Program-made: the position numbers and the translations under genes
From: Adenophora triphylla var. japonica
Taxonomy: Eukaryota; Streptophyta; Magnoliopsida; Asterales; Campanulaceae
Length of the DNA stretch: 64,000 nucleotides
Direction: 5' to 3'
Assembly (NCBI GenBank): GCA_022495995.1
Contig: JAFEMH010002446.1
Coordinates: forward strand, 248,001 to 312,000
The notes under the pieces: generated by a model
What the model saw: only the letters and a program-made list of their open reading frames with translations
What the model was told of the DNA's origin: nothing
Database searches by the model: none
Part shown: one piece after another, positions 11,042 to 22,794 of the stretch
How positions within the stretch are numbered: position 1 is the first letter of the stretch
Layout: the number at the start of each line of letters is the position of its first letter

Positions 11042-11877
11042 GTATCGGAACCTGTTAGTTCGAAACGGTTGTAGCGACTGGCGCGTAAACCGAGACGAAA
11101 CGAGAGATTAGAGAGAGGGAGTTATACCTATGGCTAGGGTCGACTCCTTTGGCTCGAGGGGTGTATACGGGATACAGAAAGTAGTTTGGAATGGTGTTTT
11201 GGAGTGGAGGAGGGTGTATTTGATCGGAATACGGAGTTTTCACGCGAAACGAGGTAAAACCGGGCTCGGGAAGGGGGAGAACCAGTTTAGGCCGTGAGTT
11301 TCTTGGTGAAAGGGGTGAAATTTTGTTGTTACAAATGTCTTTGACAACCTCTCTATTTATAGGTAAACTTTCAGTAGGGGTCCGGCCGGAGCTAGACTGA
11401 AATCCAGGGGGTTTTGTGGTACTTTGGAAATTTGAGGGACTTGCTGGCAATTTCTGAAGTCTGCGAAGGAAGTCCGGCCGGACTGAGACTGTATACCAGG
11501 GGTATTTTAGTCTTTGGCCTTGATTTTTGATTGAAAGGTGACTAGAGGGAGGTGGCATGCTTGCCACGCGTCCTGTGAGTCACCAGCCATGTGGGAGTTC
11601 GTTCCCGGGTCCCGGTTTTGTCCGTTTTTTAAATTAACAGTCTGGAAAATGTCTGAAACGCCCCCAAAAAGTGCGTTTTTCTGGAAAAGCCGTACTCTCA
11701 CGTGCGATGACGTGTGTCAAGTACGTTTCGACATCGGGATGCACGGGGCAGTCCCGGGACATCTCGTTGGCATGACAACGGGGAGTTAACGAGTTCCGGT
11801 TAACCTAGAGCGGGCCAGTTAACGGATTTCGGTTAACTTTCTGATGGATTTTGACGATCCGGATTTGGATACATACA
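11042..11877 (-). repeat. Fragment of a Tat-like LTR in minus orientation
   Basis: It matches about 38590-39412 of LTR C, including the 'gtagcgactggcg' and 'tacctatggctagggtcg' stretches, a TATA box (11354-11361, minus) and the LTR end GGATTTGGATACATACA. It contains a perfect palindrome AGTCCGGCCGGACT at 11470-11483. It is joined abruptly to the leader of element 1 at 11041/11042. Confidence 0.75.
11354..11361 (-). promoter_or_regulatory. LTR TATA box in LTR fragment
   Basis: TATAAATA on the minus strand, at the position equivalent to 38881-38888 in LTR C. Confidence 0.5.
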
Positions 11878-11984
11878 CCACTTTGGGGACGAGTCGTCCA
11901 ATGACTATTTACGGCGGTTTCAGATATTCGCCGTAAATAACTAGATTTCTTTTCCCGGTGCGACCTATATTATTCACTTTCCCC

Positions 11985-12112
11985 AAAAATGCACCCGCAG
12001 AAACCATATTCAACCTGTACACACACAAATGCAACCTGTATATAACCAAAAATACACCCGTAAAAACCAAATTCAACCTGTACACACACAAATGCAACCT
12101 GTATATAAAATA
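11985..12112. repeat. About 65-bp tandem duplication near the left CACTA end
   Basis: Two near-identical copies containing 'atgcaacctgtatata' and 'caacctgtacacacac' lie head to tail. No coding signal. Confidence 0.65.
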
Positions 12113-12199
12113 ACTAGGCTTTGTAAATGTATATACAACACAATATCAACATAACATAGTAGCATGAATCCAAAACTCAATATATACAACATAATATCA

Positions 12200-12315
12200 A
12201 TGTTTACAATCAACAAGCTGTATTCTGATACAAATATTCCATCAGCTGGAACTTGGTCACCAATGGATAAGTGCACAACATCTCCAACAACCAAGTCATG
12301 AATGCATCTCCAACA
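12200..12315 (-). pseudogene. Captured exon fragment of an autoinhibited Ca2+-ATPase (ACA type)
   Basis: The minus frame across 12315-12200 contains DLVVGDVVHLSIGDQVPADG followed by IFVSEYSLLI. This is the actuator-domain segment of plant P2B-type Ca2+-ATPases, which pump calcium out of the cytosol. Similarity stops on both sides: the expected continuation with the TGE(S) loop is missing and the sequence becomes AT-rich. It lies inside the CACTA, in the same orientation as the transposase genes and just downstream of the Transposase_24-like gene. It is therefore best read as a host exon captured by the transposon. No catalytic Asp domain is present, so it cannot function as a pump. Confidence 0.75.
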
Positions 12316-12502
12316 GCATAAATAATGAGGATAATGAGGGTTGAATCCTGCAAAGCCTCCCATAATCATAAAAGAGTCATCTCAGGTACAATGGATTACA
12401 ACCATATGTGTAACTTCTCTAGGTCAAAACTATTAGACTAATAAATTATGAGTCAACAACTAGTGATATAAGATTTATATGATTGAGAAAACATACCACT
12501 GC

Positions 12503-14055
12503 CTATTCATTACTGCCATTTCCACGCTGTTGCATAAAATTATGTTTCAAATCTTCTATCATTTGGTGTTGATCCTCAAGTTGCTTTTGCATTAATGACA
12601 TCGTCTGCTCAAGTTCAGTAACACGGGCTGCAGAAGCACTTTGAGAAGTTGAGGCTTTACCAAACACCCTAGTTTTGGTAATACCTTGTCCCATACAGCG
12701 CACTCTCCCATGATCATCATTTCCCATAAGATTTGTGAATATCTGTTCTCGCTTGCTGGGAGAGTTTTGTTCCTCCTCTGGTAGATCTTCAATTGCATCA
12801 TTTAACGTTAACTGTAACAAAAAACATGTTCAATATAATTGTTTTAACTTTAATTAATATTATAAAAATGAAGTTAGAAATGGAAAAAATATTCTATACA
12901 AGAACAAAACTGAAACAGAAAAGGTTGAAACTTTAACTTACGATCATACGAGAGGTGGTTTCGTCTGCAGTCTGACCACCTTTGTCCGTGCGCGTAGCTA
13001 TGAACATGCTTATGCGATCAGTGGGTAATCCCTCGTCTTCTCTCTACCATTTATAATAGAATCATTTGACAAAAATAATATTTATATATGATACAAAAAG
13101 AAGCATTAACTGACAACTGAGAACTAAATTGAACGATGACAAACCTCTTTTATGAGAGTGCAATGCGACTTTTTTCCAGTCCTGTTAAGGCACTCTTGCT
13201 TTGATCGATTCGCTTGGTTTATTTGTGATAATTCCTGGAAAAAAAGAAGAAGATAATATTAGTATTAATTTGACTACTTATAAGACATTCACGATAATAG
13301 ATTGAGATTAATTTGAAATATACCTGAGCCTTTTCTGAACTCCATACGCACAAGTTCAACCCATTAATTCGCAACATATGCATGGGGGGGGTTGAGTCAA
13401 TCGCTCCTCGTCGGATTCATACATATTATGCATACATTTCACCTGGCATTTCCTTATTACAAAGTCATAATCATAAATGTGAGTAAAATTGCATAGTAAG
13501 GAAATGATATCTAAACAAATACATATTACAAGTAAATAAAGTCGTCTGTTGCATACTTATTATATGCTTGTCTCACCTGATATTTCCAGTCTCTCCATTG
13601 TTTATTGAAAGCTAGATACATAATTTGCTCATACTCGGGAGGCGCATTGGCATTATCCTATATACAATTCAACAAAGAAAAAGAACAATTGTTAGAGAAT
13701 CATAAGACTTTTGACTACTTACTAGAATACAAAACTAAAGCCAAGAAAAAATAATCAAATAAACGTGAGATTTATGTAAGAAATATGGATTACAACTTAC
13801 TTGAACGTCCCTCCATACGTGATCTAGAACTGCACGTTCCATCTCATGCCATTCTTTAGTTAATGGGAAATGTTCCCCATTTCTCACAAAATATCCTAGC
13901 TGAGTAGCTAGTTTTGCATTTTTCCCACCACAGGGTTGTCCAAAATCATTCCATATTATATTTAGTTTTTCTTTACCCCATTTTTTCGTTGATTTTGCCA
14001 CCCCTCTTCCTTTCTTTGTTGAGCCCTCACCTATTAATTGCTTCCTTGGCGGCAT
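12503..14055 (-). pseudogene. Transposase_24-like (Ptta/En/Spm, TNP1-like) gene, multi-exon
   Basis: Inferred exons are 14055-13801, 13657-13577, about 13450-13325, about 13240-13147, about 13045-12945 and 12815-12503, with GTAAGT/GTGAGA donors visible. Exon 1 has the WNDFGQPCGGKNAKLATQLG stretch and then the EWHEMERAVLDHVW segment of plant Ptta/En/Spm transposase. Exon 5 has DRISMFIATRT. The last exon ends in a coiled coil (RVTELEQTMSLMQKQLEDQ). TNP1-type proteins bind subterminal repeats in En/Spm (known for the family). In exon 3 a run of eight G (13384-13391 on the plus strand) puts the frame out; one base fewer would keep it open, so slippage has probably broken an otherwise complete gene. 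Confidence 0.7.
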
Positions 14056-14394
14056 ATCTGGCAAAAAAACATCATAAAACAATGAGTTGTAATTAAACAA
14101 ATAATAAATAGAGTTTAATAAAATTTCCAGAACATAATCCGGGAATTTCAATACAGAAAATGCATGACTCAGTTTTGAGGGTTTTCAAAAGACAAAGGAA
14201 CCCAGTGACCCAGTCATAGTAACTAACCTCCCTCCATAGTGTGAGAACATTCTCTTTATGCTCAATTTCCATTATAGTACATGTGCTAAAACCCCCCCAC
14301 TTATCACATACATCATATAAGTTATTTGGATCCACACCGTAACAACAGCCAAGGGTGTAAATTTTTAATATATCCATGCATAGAAGTTTTGATA

Positions 14395-14905
14395 AATTCT
14401 CTGGGAGAATTAGCTTAAACCCTTATCTAGGAGGAGGTATTGATACTTATTTTGGCAATAATGTTTCACAAAAGATCTATCAGAGGTTATTGAATGTGAA
14501 AATAATATGCATTGGTGTGAGCTAGAAAAGAACAAATGTATTAGTTCAATTATCTATCATGGTTCAAGTGGCATACGAGTTATTGGTTTATTCTGAAATC
14601 TATCAAATAGAAGTCCACACAGATTGCAATCACTATATACTTAGATTACTGAAATAGCCAGATGCTAATTTAGTTGATCAAACTAAGTTTCTTTTAGCAG
14701 TATCTAACACTTTAGCTTAGATTATTGTTTTTCAAACTGCTGATGAACAGCAACATCAGCAACAACAACAACAGCAACAGCAACAACAACAACAACAACA
14801 GTAACTACAACAACAACAACAACAACAACAACAGCAACAACAATGAACAGATCACATCAAAAGAGGTTTTTGAAAAACTTACTTTTTGATAACTGGGGTT
14901 CTGAC
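14395..14905. repeat. Spacer with (CAA)n/(CAG)n microsatellite inside the CACTA
   Basis: From 14748 to 14845 the plus strand is nearly pure CAA/CAG triplets with a TAA interruption. Upstream, 14560-14720 reads on the plus strand like a short piece of an RNase H or polyprotein frame (EVHTDCN) but has stops and is too short to name. Confidence 0.55.
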
Positions 14906-14994
14906 GAAGATCCTTCTTTCTAAATACTCAGCAGTGGCAGGGACCAGTTTTGGCTGTCCACCTCACTAGTAGAGCTGCAAGAAACCTTACAAAG

Positions 14995-15140
14995 ATATCA
15001 ATTTGAAAATGAGAATTAAGCTCAAAACTAAACCATATGCAATCATTAACCAAAAATTCAACCATTTCACCTACACAATTCAAACTGTACAAGTATTGCA
15101 ACTTAAAAATGAGAATTAAGCTCAAAACTAAACCATATAA
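14995..15140. repeat. About 98-bp spaced duplication
   Basis: 'aatgagaattaagctcaa' followed by 'aactaaaccatat' occurs at about 15008-15040 and again at 15106-15138. Confidence 0.6.
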
Positions 15141-15293
15141 ACACACATACAAACACGCACATAGGTACAACTACTCTGGATTGCATAATGAATCAGGAGT
15201 AGATATGCAAGAAGAATAACTAACAAATGAATACTATACAATTGTCAAATGTATCAAAATAAAAATTAAGAGTTTAATCAAAAGAAGCAGAAC

Positions 15294-15375
15294 AAATACA
15301 TATTACAATTAACAATATTAATATTCAACCATACAAAATAACAAGTTTGATTGAAATATGAAACATAAGTAATAA
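15294..15375. repeat. Left copy of the direct repeat flanking the ATHILA-like gene
   Basis: About 80 bp including 'caatattaatattcaacc' and 'caagtttgattgaaatatg' reappear at 16984-17065 with few differences. The two copies bracket the ORF-1-like gene. Confidence 0.75.
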
Positions 15376-15377
15376 CA

Positions 15378-16801
15378 TCACTGATGAGAGCCGGAGGCTT
15401 GTCCCTGATAGTAGGTCTGACGGGAAGAACGCCTCTGTGCACGAGCAGTGGCTCTCGAATGCATCATAGCCAAATAATCCTCTAAAATTGGCTCGTAACT
15501 CCGGGTCTCTGTCTGCATCGCCCAAGCCTCCAGCTGCCTAGATCGGGCTCCCAAAATGGCAGTTTCATCCTCCAATCCCTCAAAACGATCCTGCACCTCC
15601 TCCCATCTAACATCCTTTAAAGCCTGTCGAATCTGCTCCTGAGCGATCCTTAATCTCTCCTGCTCATCCAAATAGGCCTTCATCATAGCCCATTGATCCA
15701 AAGAACCTTGCGAGTTCTGGTTCTTCTCTCCACTTTAATCTCCCTGCCTTTCCTGATCACGCTCTTCGTCTTCCTCCTCATCAACCAGATCCATTTCATC
15801 ATCCACCCCTGGCATACGCCAATGCCTGTCCTGCGTACCACTCGGAAAGGTGGCCCCTACTTTGCAAGAGACCGTTCTTTTGGGAACACCATATTCGAAC
15901 AATAAGGCCCTATTGTCTCCCGTCATAGGGTCCCTCACAAACTTATCATATTGCACAAGCCAATCCCTAGACTAAATGCCCGTGCCCCCGTCAATTTCAT
16001 CGCCTCGGGCTTTAGGTTTCCCAAACACGCTTCCACAAGTAACGTAATCATCTTCCCTATTGATATGTTTCCCTTTTTGCTAAGAGAAAATGCCTCACAT
16101 CTACTAACAAAAATATCAACCCAGTTCCGGATCACTTGCACACTCCTCAACCCCGTTCTCAAGAGGTTCACCATTGCAACATTAAGTTGGGCTGGCTCTC
16201 CATTTGCCAACCAAGACATCGATAATCCTATGTAAAATAACTTCCAGGCCGGGTGAGATAGAGAGGAAGCCCGCAGATGCTTCTTATTACACAATAATCC
16301 CGTGAGCTCAGAAAAGAAAAAACATCCCGCCCCATCAACTTCTAACCAGTTTCCCCTCGGCTGATCAACACCAAAGACTTCCCTCAACTCATCATAGGTC
16401 ACTCTATATGCTCCATCATCCAAATTAAACCGAATTGAGTTTGCTTGTGACCCCTTACCTGCCTCCAACGTTGAAAGGAACTCTAGGGAGTATCTTAAAT
16501 AGGTATCGACCCTCTTCCCTAGGAAGTTACCTAACCCAGCCTGCGTCATCAACTCCATTACTAATGTGTCCAAAACCAAATCCCTCGAAACCGGCATATG
16601 AAGGAAAGTGGTGACTTGGAATTTTCTACCCTCCAAATTCCTCCATTTTTTGTTTTGAGCAGAGGTCAATTGGGTTAAACCCATATACGGCAACGATGCA
16701 TTAGGGGGAGTGGGATCATTAGGGACTATGGGTTGCGGGTTTTGTCTAACCCTCTTGTTGCTACTTCCACCCCCTCTAGCGTCTCTCTCCTTAGGAGGCA
16801 T
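15378..16801 (-). pseudogene. ATHILA ORF-1-like gene carried by the CACTA
   Basis: The start MPPKERDARGG lies at about 16801 and the frame is open to 15935. A one-base shift near 15965 moves it to a second frame (WLVQYDKFVRDPMTG, acidic tail with DEEEDEERDQ), and a third piece (15701-15378) is Gln/Glu-rich and probably coiled. The first ~270 residues resemble the Arabidopsis retrotransposon ORF-1 family (PF03078): AGLGNFLGK, YSLEFLSTLEA, YDELREVFGV, FFSELTGLL and ISIGKMITLL occur in the expected order. Function is unknown in that family. It lies downstream of TNP2 on the same strand. It is bracketed by ~80-bp direct repeats and preceded by a 34-bp sequence nearly identical to the TNP2 promoter region. 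Confidence 0.7.
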
Positions 16802-16906
16802 AATTATCACCACAAAATTCACAAAGTGCAAATAAACACACCACCACAATCAAATTCTCTTTCCAATTCCCAACCGAACCACCACACTACAGTTTTAGCA
16901 CAACCC

Positions 16907-16940
16907 ACCTATATATAAGACGGAGAGACACAAATTTTAG
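16907..16940 (-). promoter_or_regulatory. Promoter-like element upstream of the ATHILA-like gene, copy of the TNP2 promoter
   Basis: By eye 31 of 34 bases equal 20826-20859. On the minus strand it includes CTTATATATAGG, a TATA box, about 110 bp upstream of the ATG. Confidence 0.65.
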
Positions 16941-17104
16941 TAATAACATTGTCTTAGTAAATAGTAAGCAAATAAGATCTAAACAAATACATATTACAAG
17001 TAACAATATTAATATTCAACCATACAAAAATAACAAGTTTGATTGAAACATGAAACATAAGTAATAACATTGTCTTAGTAATAGTAAACAAATAAGATCT
17101 AAAC
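16941..17104. repeat. Right direct repeat and a partial tandem copy
   Basis: 'gtaataacattgtcttag' plus about 30 bp occurs at 16941 and again at 17061, separated by the ~80-bp repeat that also lies at 15294-15375. The arrangement suggests a local duplication during gain of the ORF-1 gene. Confidence 0.65.
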
Positions 17105-17118
17105 AAATCCTACTCAAA

Positions 17119-20100
17119 CTAATCATCATCATTATCGGCCATATCAACATCATCATTATCGGCCATATCAACATCAAAATCATTGATATTAGTAGTTTCA
17201 ATCTCGACCCCATCAACTCCCTCTCGCACCCACGATGCTTCTTCGTTAGCAACATTTTCATCCAGATCTTGTGAGTAAAATGGTACCAATTGTGGAATTG
17301 AATCTGAAACTTGTTTATCATCATTTGAATATATGTCAAAACTATCTCTTGGTGTAATCCTCATCACAACTTTCCAATCACTTTCTATAGGATCTTTAAC
17401 ATACCAAACTTGCTCAGCTTGAGATGCTAATATGAATGGTTCATCACCAACTCGATTATCCTTATACAACTTGTGATTGATGTTTACAAGAGTAAATTTT
17501 TGCTCATCTTCCATCTTGCCTGTCCGGTTATCAACCCAATCACATTTAAACAATACAAATCTTATTGAGTTGCTATAATGAATTTCAAGGATCTCAATCA
17601 ACTCCCCATAGAATTTAACATCCCCTACAATGGGATTATTATCCTTTCGGCTTGAAAAACTTGTCAAACTTGCATTTAGCATGACTCCACTATTTTGGGT
17701 TTTCCTCCGTCTATCGACATCCTTCACTCAAAATCGAAAACCATTTATTATGTAAGACTTAAACCGCCTCGCATCCATATGAGGACCCAATGCAAGACTT
17801 TTAATTCTTTCGGGCACTACATCTTTCGTCATGCATACCTTTTATAAAAAATTAAATTTAATAAGAAAATATTTAAAACAATAAATCGATAGTATCATAT
17901 GAAAGTGGTTTCATACTTACATAATCCTTAAACCAGCTAACAAACTTATCATTATGTTCTTTCTCTATAAGATGTCATTGATTACGAGGTAGTGTCTCCC
18001 TCAAATGTGCACGATGCATTCTGAGCATATTGGAAATATGAATTAAGTATTAATTTAAAATATAAAAGATATAAGGAATGTAAGCCTCATGTAAGGAATC
18101 ACTTACTCTAGGTATTGTTCAACATCTTCAGTATTGAAAAGCACATATCTATGCGCTTGTACTCGTGTGATGTAATCAAGGGTAATTACCTCTTCTTTTC
18201 CTACAAAGCGGCCTAACTCGTCACCTTCATCATCATTTCTTCTAGGACGATTGGACTTTGTCTCAATGTCATTCAAATATTGTGTACAGAAAGTCATGCA
18301 TTCTTCAGCCACAATTGCCTTAGCTATGGAGGCCTCGGGTTGGGCTCGATTTCGAACATATAATTTTAATGTAAGTAGAAACCTACAAAAACATTTACTT
18401 ATGCTAAACCAGATGTAAAAAGGATTTTAACTTTTTTCAAAGTAAATTTATTATGGATGTACCTCTCTACCGGATACATCCAACGAAATTGTATTGGGCC
18501 AGCTAGCAAGGCCTCCTCGGCGAAATGCACAGGCAAGTGCTCCATAACATCAAAGAAAGCTGGTAGGAATATTTTCTCGAGAGCGCATAGTGTGAAAGCC
18601 ATCCGATCTTGTATCTTTTCGAGATCAGAAAGTGTATTCACCTTTGAGGATAATTGCCTAAAGAAATTTGCCAACTCAATGATGGCTTTTACAACAGAAG
18701 TAGGCAACGCTTTTAAAATAGCTAAAGGGAGTAGTTGTTGGAGCAAAATATGACTATCATGGCTCTTAAGACCCCAATAGTTCTTTCCTCTAGATGTACA
18801 CAACGAGATATGTTTGACGAGTAGCCATCAGGGACTTTGACTCCCTTTAGAACTTTCAAGAATGTGTCTTTATGCTTCTTACTCATTGTGAACTGAGTCG
18901 GAGGCATAATTCCTTTGCGAGATGGAAGCATTTGTAGATGCAATGGTTTCCGAATGTTCATCTCTTTTAGGTCTCTTCTTGATTTCACATTATCTTTTGA
19001 TTTCTCTGCAGTACCTAACAGAGTATGTAGCACATTATCACACACATTTTTTTCAATGTGCATAACATCAAGATTATGACGAACATGATTAGTTGCCCAA
19101 TATGGCAACTCAAAGAAGATACTCCTCTTTTTCCAATTGTGACACAACTTAGGAACCTTTCTATTCTCCAACTTGGCTTGTTGCTTCTCACCCTCTTCTC
19201 TCTTCCTCTTTTTAATAACATCTTCTATTTTATACTCTGTTTCCATATTTTTAACTTGTTTAAGCAATTTTGTTCCAAACAATAACTTGGGCTTCTCTCT
19301 CACTTCATGAGTACCATCAAAAGAGCTTTTATCCTTACAAAAAGCATGACTCCTAGGCAAGAAGCGTCGATGACCAATATAACAATACTTGCCACCATGT
19401 TCCAACCATCGTGCTTGAGGTCTCACATTGCAACAAGGGCAAGCATATTCACCTTTAGTGCTCCATCCAGACAACATTCCATATGCACGAAAGTCATTTA
19501 TTGTCCATAATAGTGAAGCTCGTAAAGTAAACAACTCGTTCCTTGATGCATCATAAGTTGATATACCATCTTCCCACAATTCCTTCAACTCATCAATTAA
19601 TGGTTGGAGATATACATCTATCTTGTTGTCCGGCCCAAAAGGGCCTTGAGTAAGCACCAACAAGAAGAAATATGTCTATTTCATGCATAACCAAGGTGGA
19701 AGATTGTATGGCATAAGCACAACTGACCAAGTACTGTGAGATATAGTCATTGTTCTGAAAGGATTAAATCTGTCAGATGCTAATCCCAATCTAACATTTC
19801 GAATTTCACTTGAAAATAATGGATAGCGTTCATCGAGTCCCTTCCACGCAGGAGAGTCTGCAGGATGCCTCAGCACACCATCGTCTATTCTTTTCTCGGC
19901 ATGCCATCTCATGAGTGTCGCTGTCTTAGATGACCAATACAACCTTTGCAACCTTGGCTTTAAGGGAAAATACCATACTTTCTTCATCGCTACCTGCTTG
20001 GGAAGTTTATTCTTGCCACTTGTTTCCGCACCTTCACTGCTACCCCCTTCTTCTTTTTGCTTATATCTAGAGGCTTCACAAATTTCACATTTAGTAAGTT

Positions 20101-20793
20101 TTTCAGTTTCATTTCGAAACAACATAAAATGATTAATGCACGCGTCCCATGTTTTATAACTGAAACTCAAATCTGCAGTCATCTTGTACGCCTCACGATT
20201 GGAATTTGGGACTTTTGCTGACTGAGGCAATGTCTTAATGAAATTTTTTAATAAAGAAGTAAATCCCTTATCGGCCACTCGATATTAGCCTTCCAGTGCA
20301 TAAGTTCTACAATAAATGAGAGTACTGTAAACTTATCACACCCTTCCCACAAGGCTTGATCAACATCTCTCAAAAGTCTAAGAAACTTTGCGGTGGCTGC
20401 ATCTGATTGTGTGATTTCTTTAATTCCTGGTTGGTTACTATTCGGCATACCCATCCCTTCATGTACCATTCACCTCATACAATCTTGCACGCACAATTCA
20501 ATTTCAATGCCATCTTCAGTTGTCCAATCATTATTATCATTCTTAGACGCCAAAATGTACTCTTCCCCATGCCTAGTCCAATTCTTGTAATCTGTTTGAA
20601 ATCCCACTTCAATACAATGTGATTTCACGGTTGCACGGTCTTTTTGGTAACGATTTGAGCATTTTTTACAAGGACAATATATTTCTTTAGCACCAAGAGA
20701 CTTTTTTGAGAATGCAAAGTCGAGGAAGTTGTCAATCCCAGACATATACTCATTTGAAATTTGGTTACCCAAATCAATCCAACTTTTGTCCAT
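17119..20793 (-). pseudogene. TNP2-like CACTA transposase with DUF4218 and DUF4216 domains
   Basis: Minus-strand segments in order: Transposase-associated domain (20793-20470: MDKSWIDLG, then CPCKKCSNR, a zinc-finger-like CxCxxC); TNP2 core (20469-18722: DLSFSYKTWDACINHF, DVYLQPLIDELKELWEDG, CPCCNVRPQ, LPYWATNHVRHNLDVMHIEK); DUF4218 (18803-18399: KSHDSHILLQQLLP, VHFAEEALLAGPIQFRWMYP); a linker (18312-18103); and DUF4216 (17727-17119: VVLFKCDW-like VLFKCDWVD, FILASQAEQVWYVKDP) ending in an Asp-rich tail. This is the usual order for plant CACTA transposases, which cut and join element ends. In-frame stops at 20470-20472 and 19676-19678, one just before the DUF4216 segment, and frameshifts near 20270 and 18785 inactivate it. 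One or two gaps may be introns. Confidence 0.85.
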
Positions 20794-20824
20794 ATATGAC
20801 TTGATATTTTTAACGTTAAAATAC

Positions 20825-20859
20825 AACCTATATATAAGACCAAGAGACAAAAATTTTAG
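20825..20859 (-). promoter_or_regulatory. TNP2 promoter region with TATA box
   Basis: CTTATATATAGG on the minus strand lies about 35-45 bp upstream of the likely TNP2 start at 20793. The 34-bp context is duplicated at 16907-16940. Confidence 0.55.
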
Positions 20860-20886
20860 AATAAAAATTAACTCATAAACAAACAT

Positions 20887-22590
20887 AGTCTAAATATGTA
20901 CAACTTTTGGCTCGATAGATAATATACATTGTTGGAGCCTAGCCTATTAGTCAAGCTTGGGCCCATGATATAGTATAACCCCATGACAACATTCATTCGT
21001 TCTCTCACACAAGCCCCCCCTCCCTAATTGAGAAGCTAATAATATGTAACATGATATAAATGAGTCATAGTAGCATTAAGGGATTATTTCAAATCTAATG
21101 ACTAGCTAAATGAGCATCGATCTTTTTTATTTTGAGAGACATTTTGGAATAGTTGCTTTAAGATTATTCTGGTGGACCACTTTTGTAAGCTTTTCTTCTC
21201 AATAAATCTAGTTACCAATCCTAACTCCCACCACCACCTAGACACACATGCACACCAAAAAAAATATCTATTACAACAGTGGACAGAGAGTGACATACAC
21301 TCACATACAGGAGGGAGAGAGATATACCCTAAGAACATTAGTTCTTTTCACTTAGGTAAGAGGAAGCATATTTATTACAGAATGTAGGCTGTCAAGAGCA
21401 TCTGCTTTAGAGAGAGAGAGAGAGACCCCAAGAACAATATGTCTGTTGACTTAGGTAAGAGAAAGCATATTTACTTGCTAAAGTTTTGAATGTTAGTGTA
21501 TCTCTCATTTATACGTAGAGTATGTGCCATTTCTAGCATGTTGTTGTTGCATTTGTCTGTCCATATTGCAGGTAGGTTATTCCTCCTCTAGCTTATGCTC
21601 TCTACTTGCTAAAGTAGTCCCAAAATATACATACGTGTAGCTATGTTTATGTTGTGGTAGCTCCAAATAAGTAATCCAACTTTAGACTGAGAAATATGCC
21701 GAATGCCGTTTATGTGCAACATCAGATTGTAGACGTGTGTGTGTGTGTGTATTGTAGACATGTGTGTGTAAATGGTTAAAAATGATTTAGGCCATTTAAA
21801 ATTTGGTTTTGAATTGGTTAGTTGTAGGATCAAGTTGATTAGAATTGGGAAGTTGATTGTAGCACTGAAAGTGTATAGCTTCAGTCCTGTATTGGCCTTG
21901 CGTGCATAAACAATATCTCTTATGGTAGAGCTAAATGAAGTACCATTATCTACTAATTGAACATTGGATTCTGGTGAAGTTTGTATGGTTTGGATAGAAA
22001 TTTTGACCATTTCTATCGAACTAACCTGAACAATAATGCAAAACTAATACCAAATTGTGATCTAGTGCAAGAACTGCTCCACATATTGTCAGACTTTATG
22101 AGCTAACGGCTCCATTGAAGAACATGTAATATATACGCAGAAACATGGAGTTTGAAGGAATCAATTATTAAAAAGAAAAAGCTATTTCAAACCCTAATCT
22201 TAACATGCAGATAAATAAATATGCATCAACTGCAAATAATTAATCAAGAATTCAAAAAAAAAAATATAAAAACAAAACCCATCACAAAAAAGGCATCAAC
22301 TGCAAATAATTAATCAAAAATTCATAAAAAAAAATATAAAAAAAAATTAAATTTCTTTAAAAAAATAAAAACTGATAGATAGGTTTAAGGAAAAATTGAA
22401 TACCTGGCGATGACAACACCCAAGAAGAGCTTCAAGAAATCATAGGTTGCCGCTGCAAGAAATCACAATAAACACCCAAGAAGAGCTTCAAGAACATGAA
22501 CAATAATGGAGGTTTCAAGAATCCACCAAGAAAAACAAAACCCAGAAATTAAAAGTAAATCAGAAAAGGGGGAAGAAATGTATACCTGAT
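20887..22590. other. CACTA 5' region, non-coding
   Basis: No convincing gene. It holds short (GA)n at 21411-21424, (GT)n at 21735-21750, A-rich stretches, and two similar ~55-bp A-rich blocks (22225-22275, 22288-22340, each with 'catcaactgcaaataatt'). It lies between TNP2 and the subterminal repeats. Confidence 0.45.
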
Positions 22591-22708
22591 TCGTTGTTGA
22601 TTGAAGAAAATACGGACGGATTCATCACCGGCGGCAAGTTGTCGCAAATTGTGTTCACTAATCACGGTCGCTACACTTCAATGGTCACCGACGGCGGTCT
22701 CACAAATT

Positions 22709-22751
22709 TCCCTAGAGGAGAGAGAGAGAGGGAGAGAGAGAGAGAGAAAGA
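22709..22751. repeat. (GA)n microsatellite
   Basis: Run of GAGA with a few interruptions, in the CACTA subterminal region. Confidence 0.8.
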
Positions 22752-22794
22752 CAATTGTTTTTTGTGCGAACTGAGAATGGGAAATTTTGGGTTC

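Noticed and set aside
14560..14720. Possible RNase H fragment (EVHTDCN) inside the CACTA
   Set aside because: Too short, with stops, and no second motif.
20887..22590. Small RNA gene or host gene in the CACTA 5' region
   Set aside because: No tRNA, snRNA or coding features could be seen, only microsatellites and A-rich stretches.
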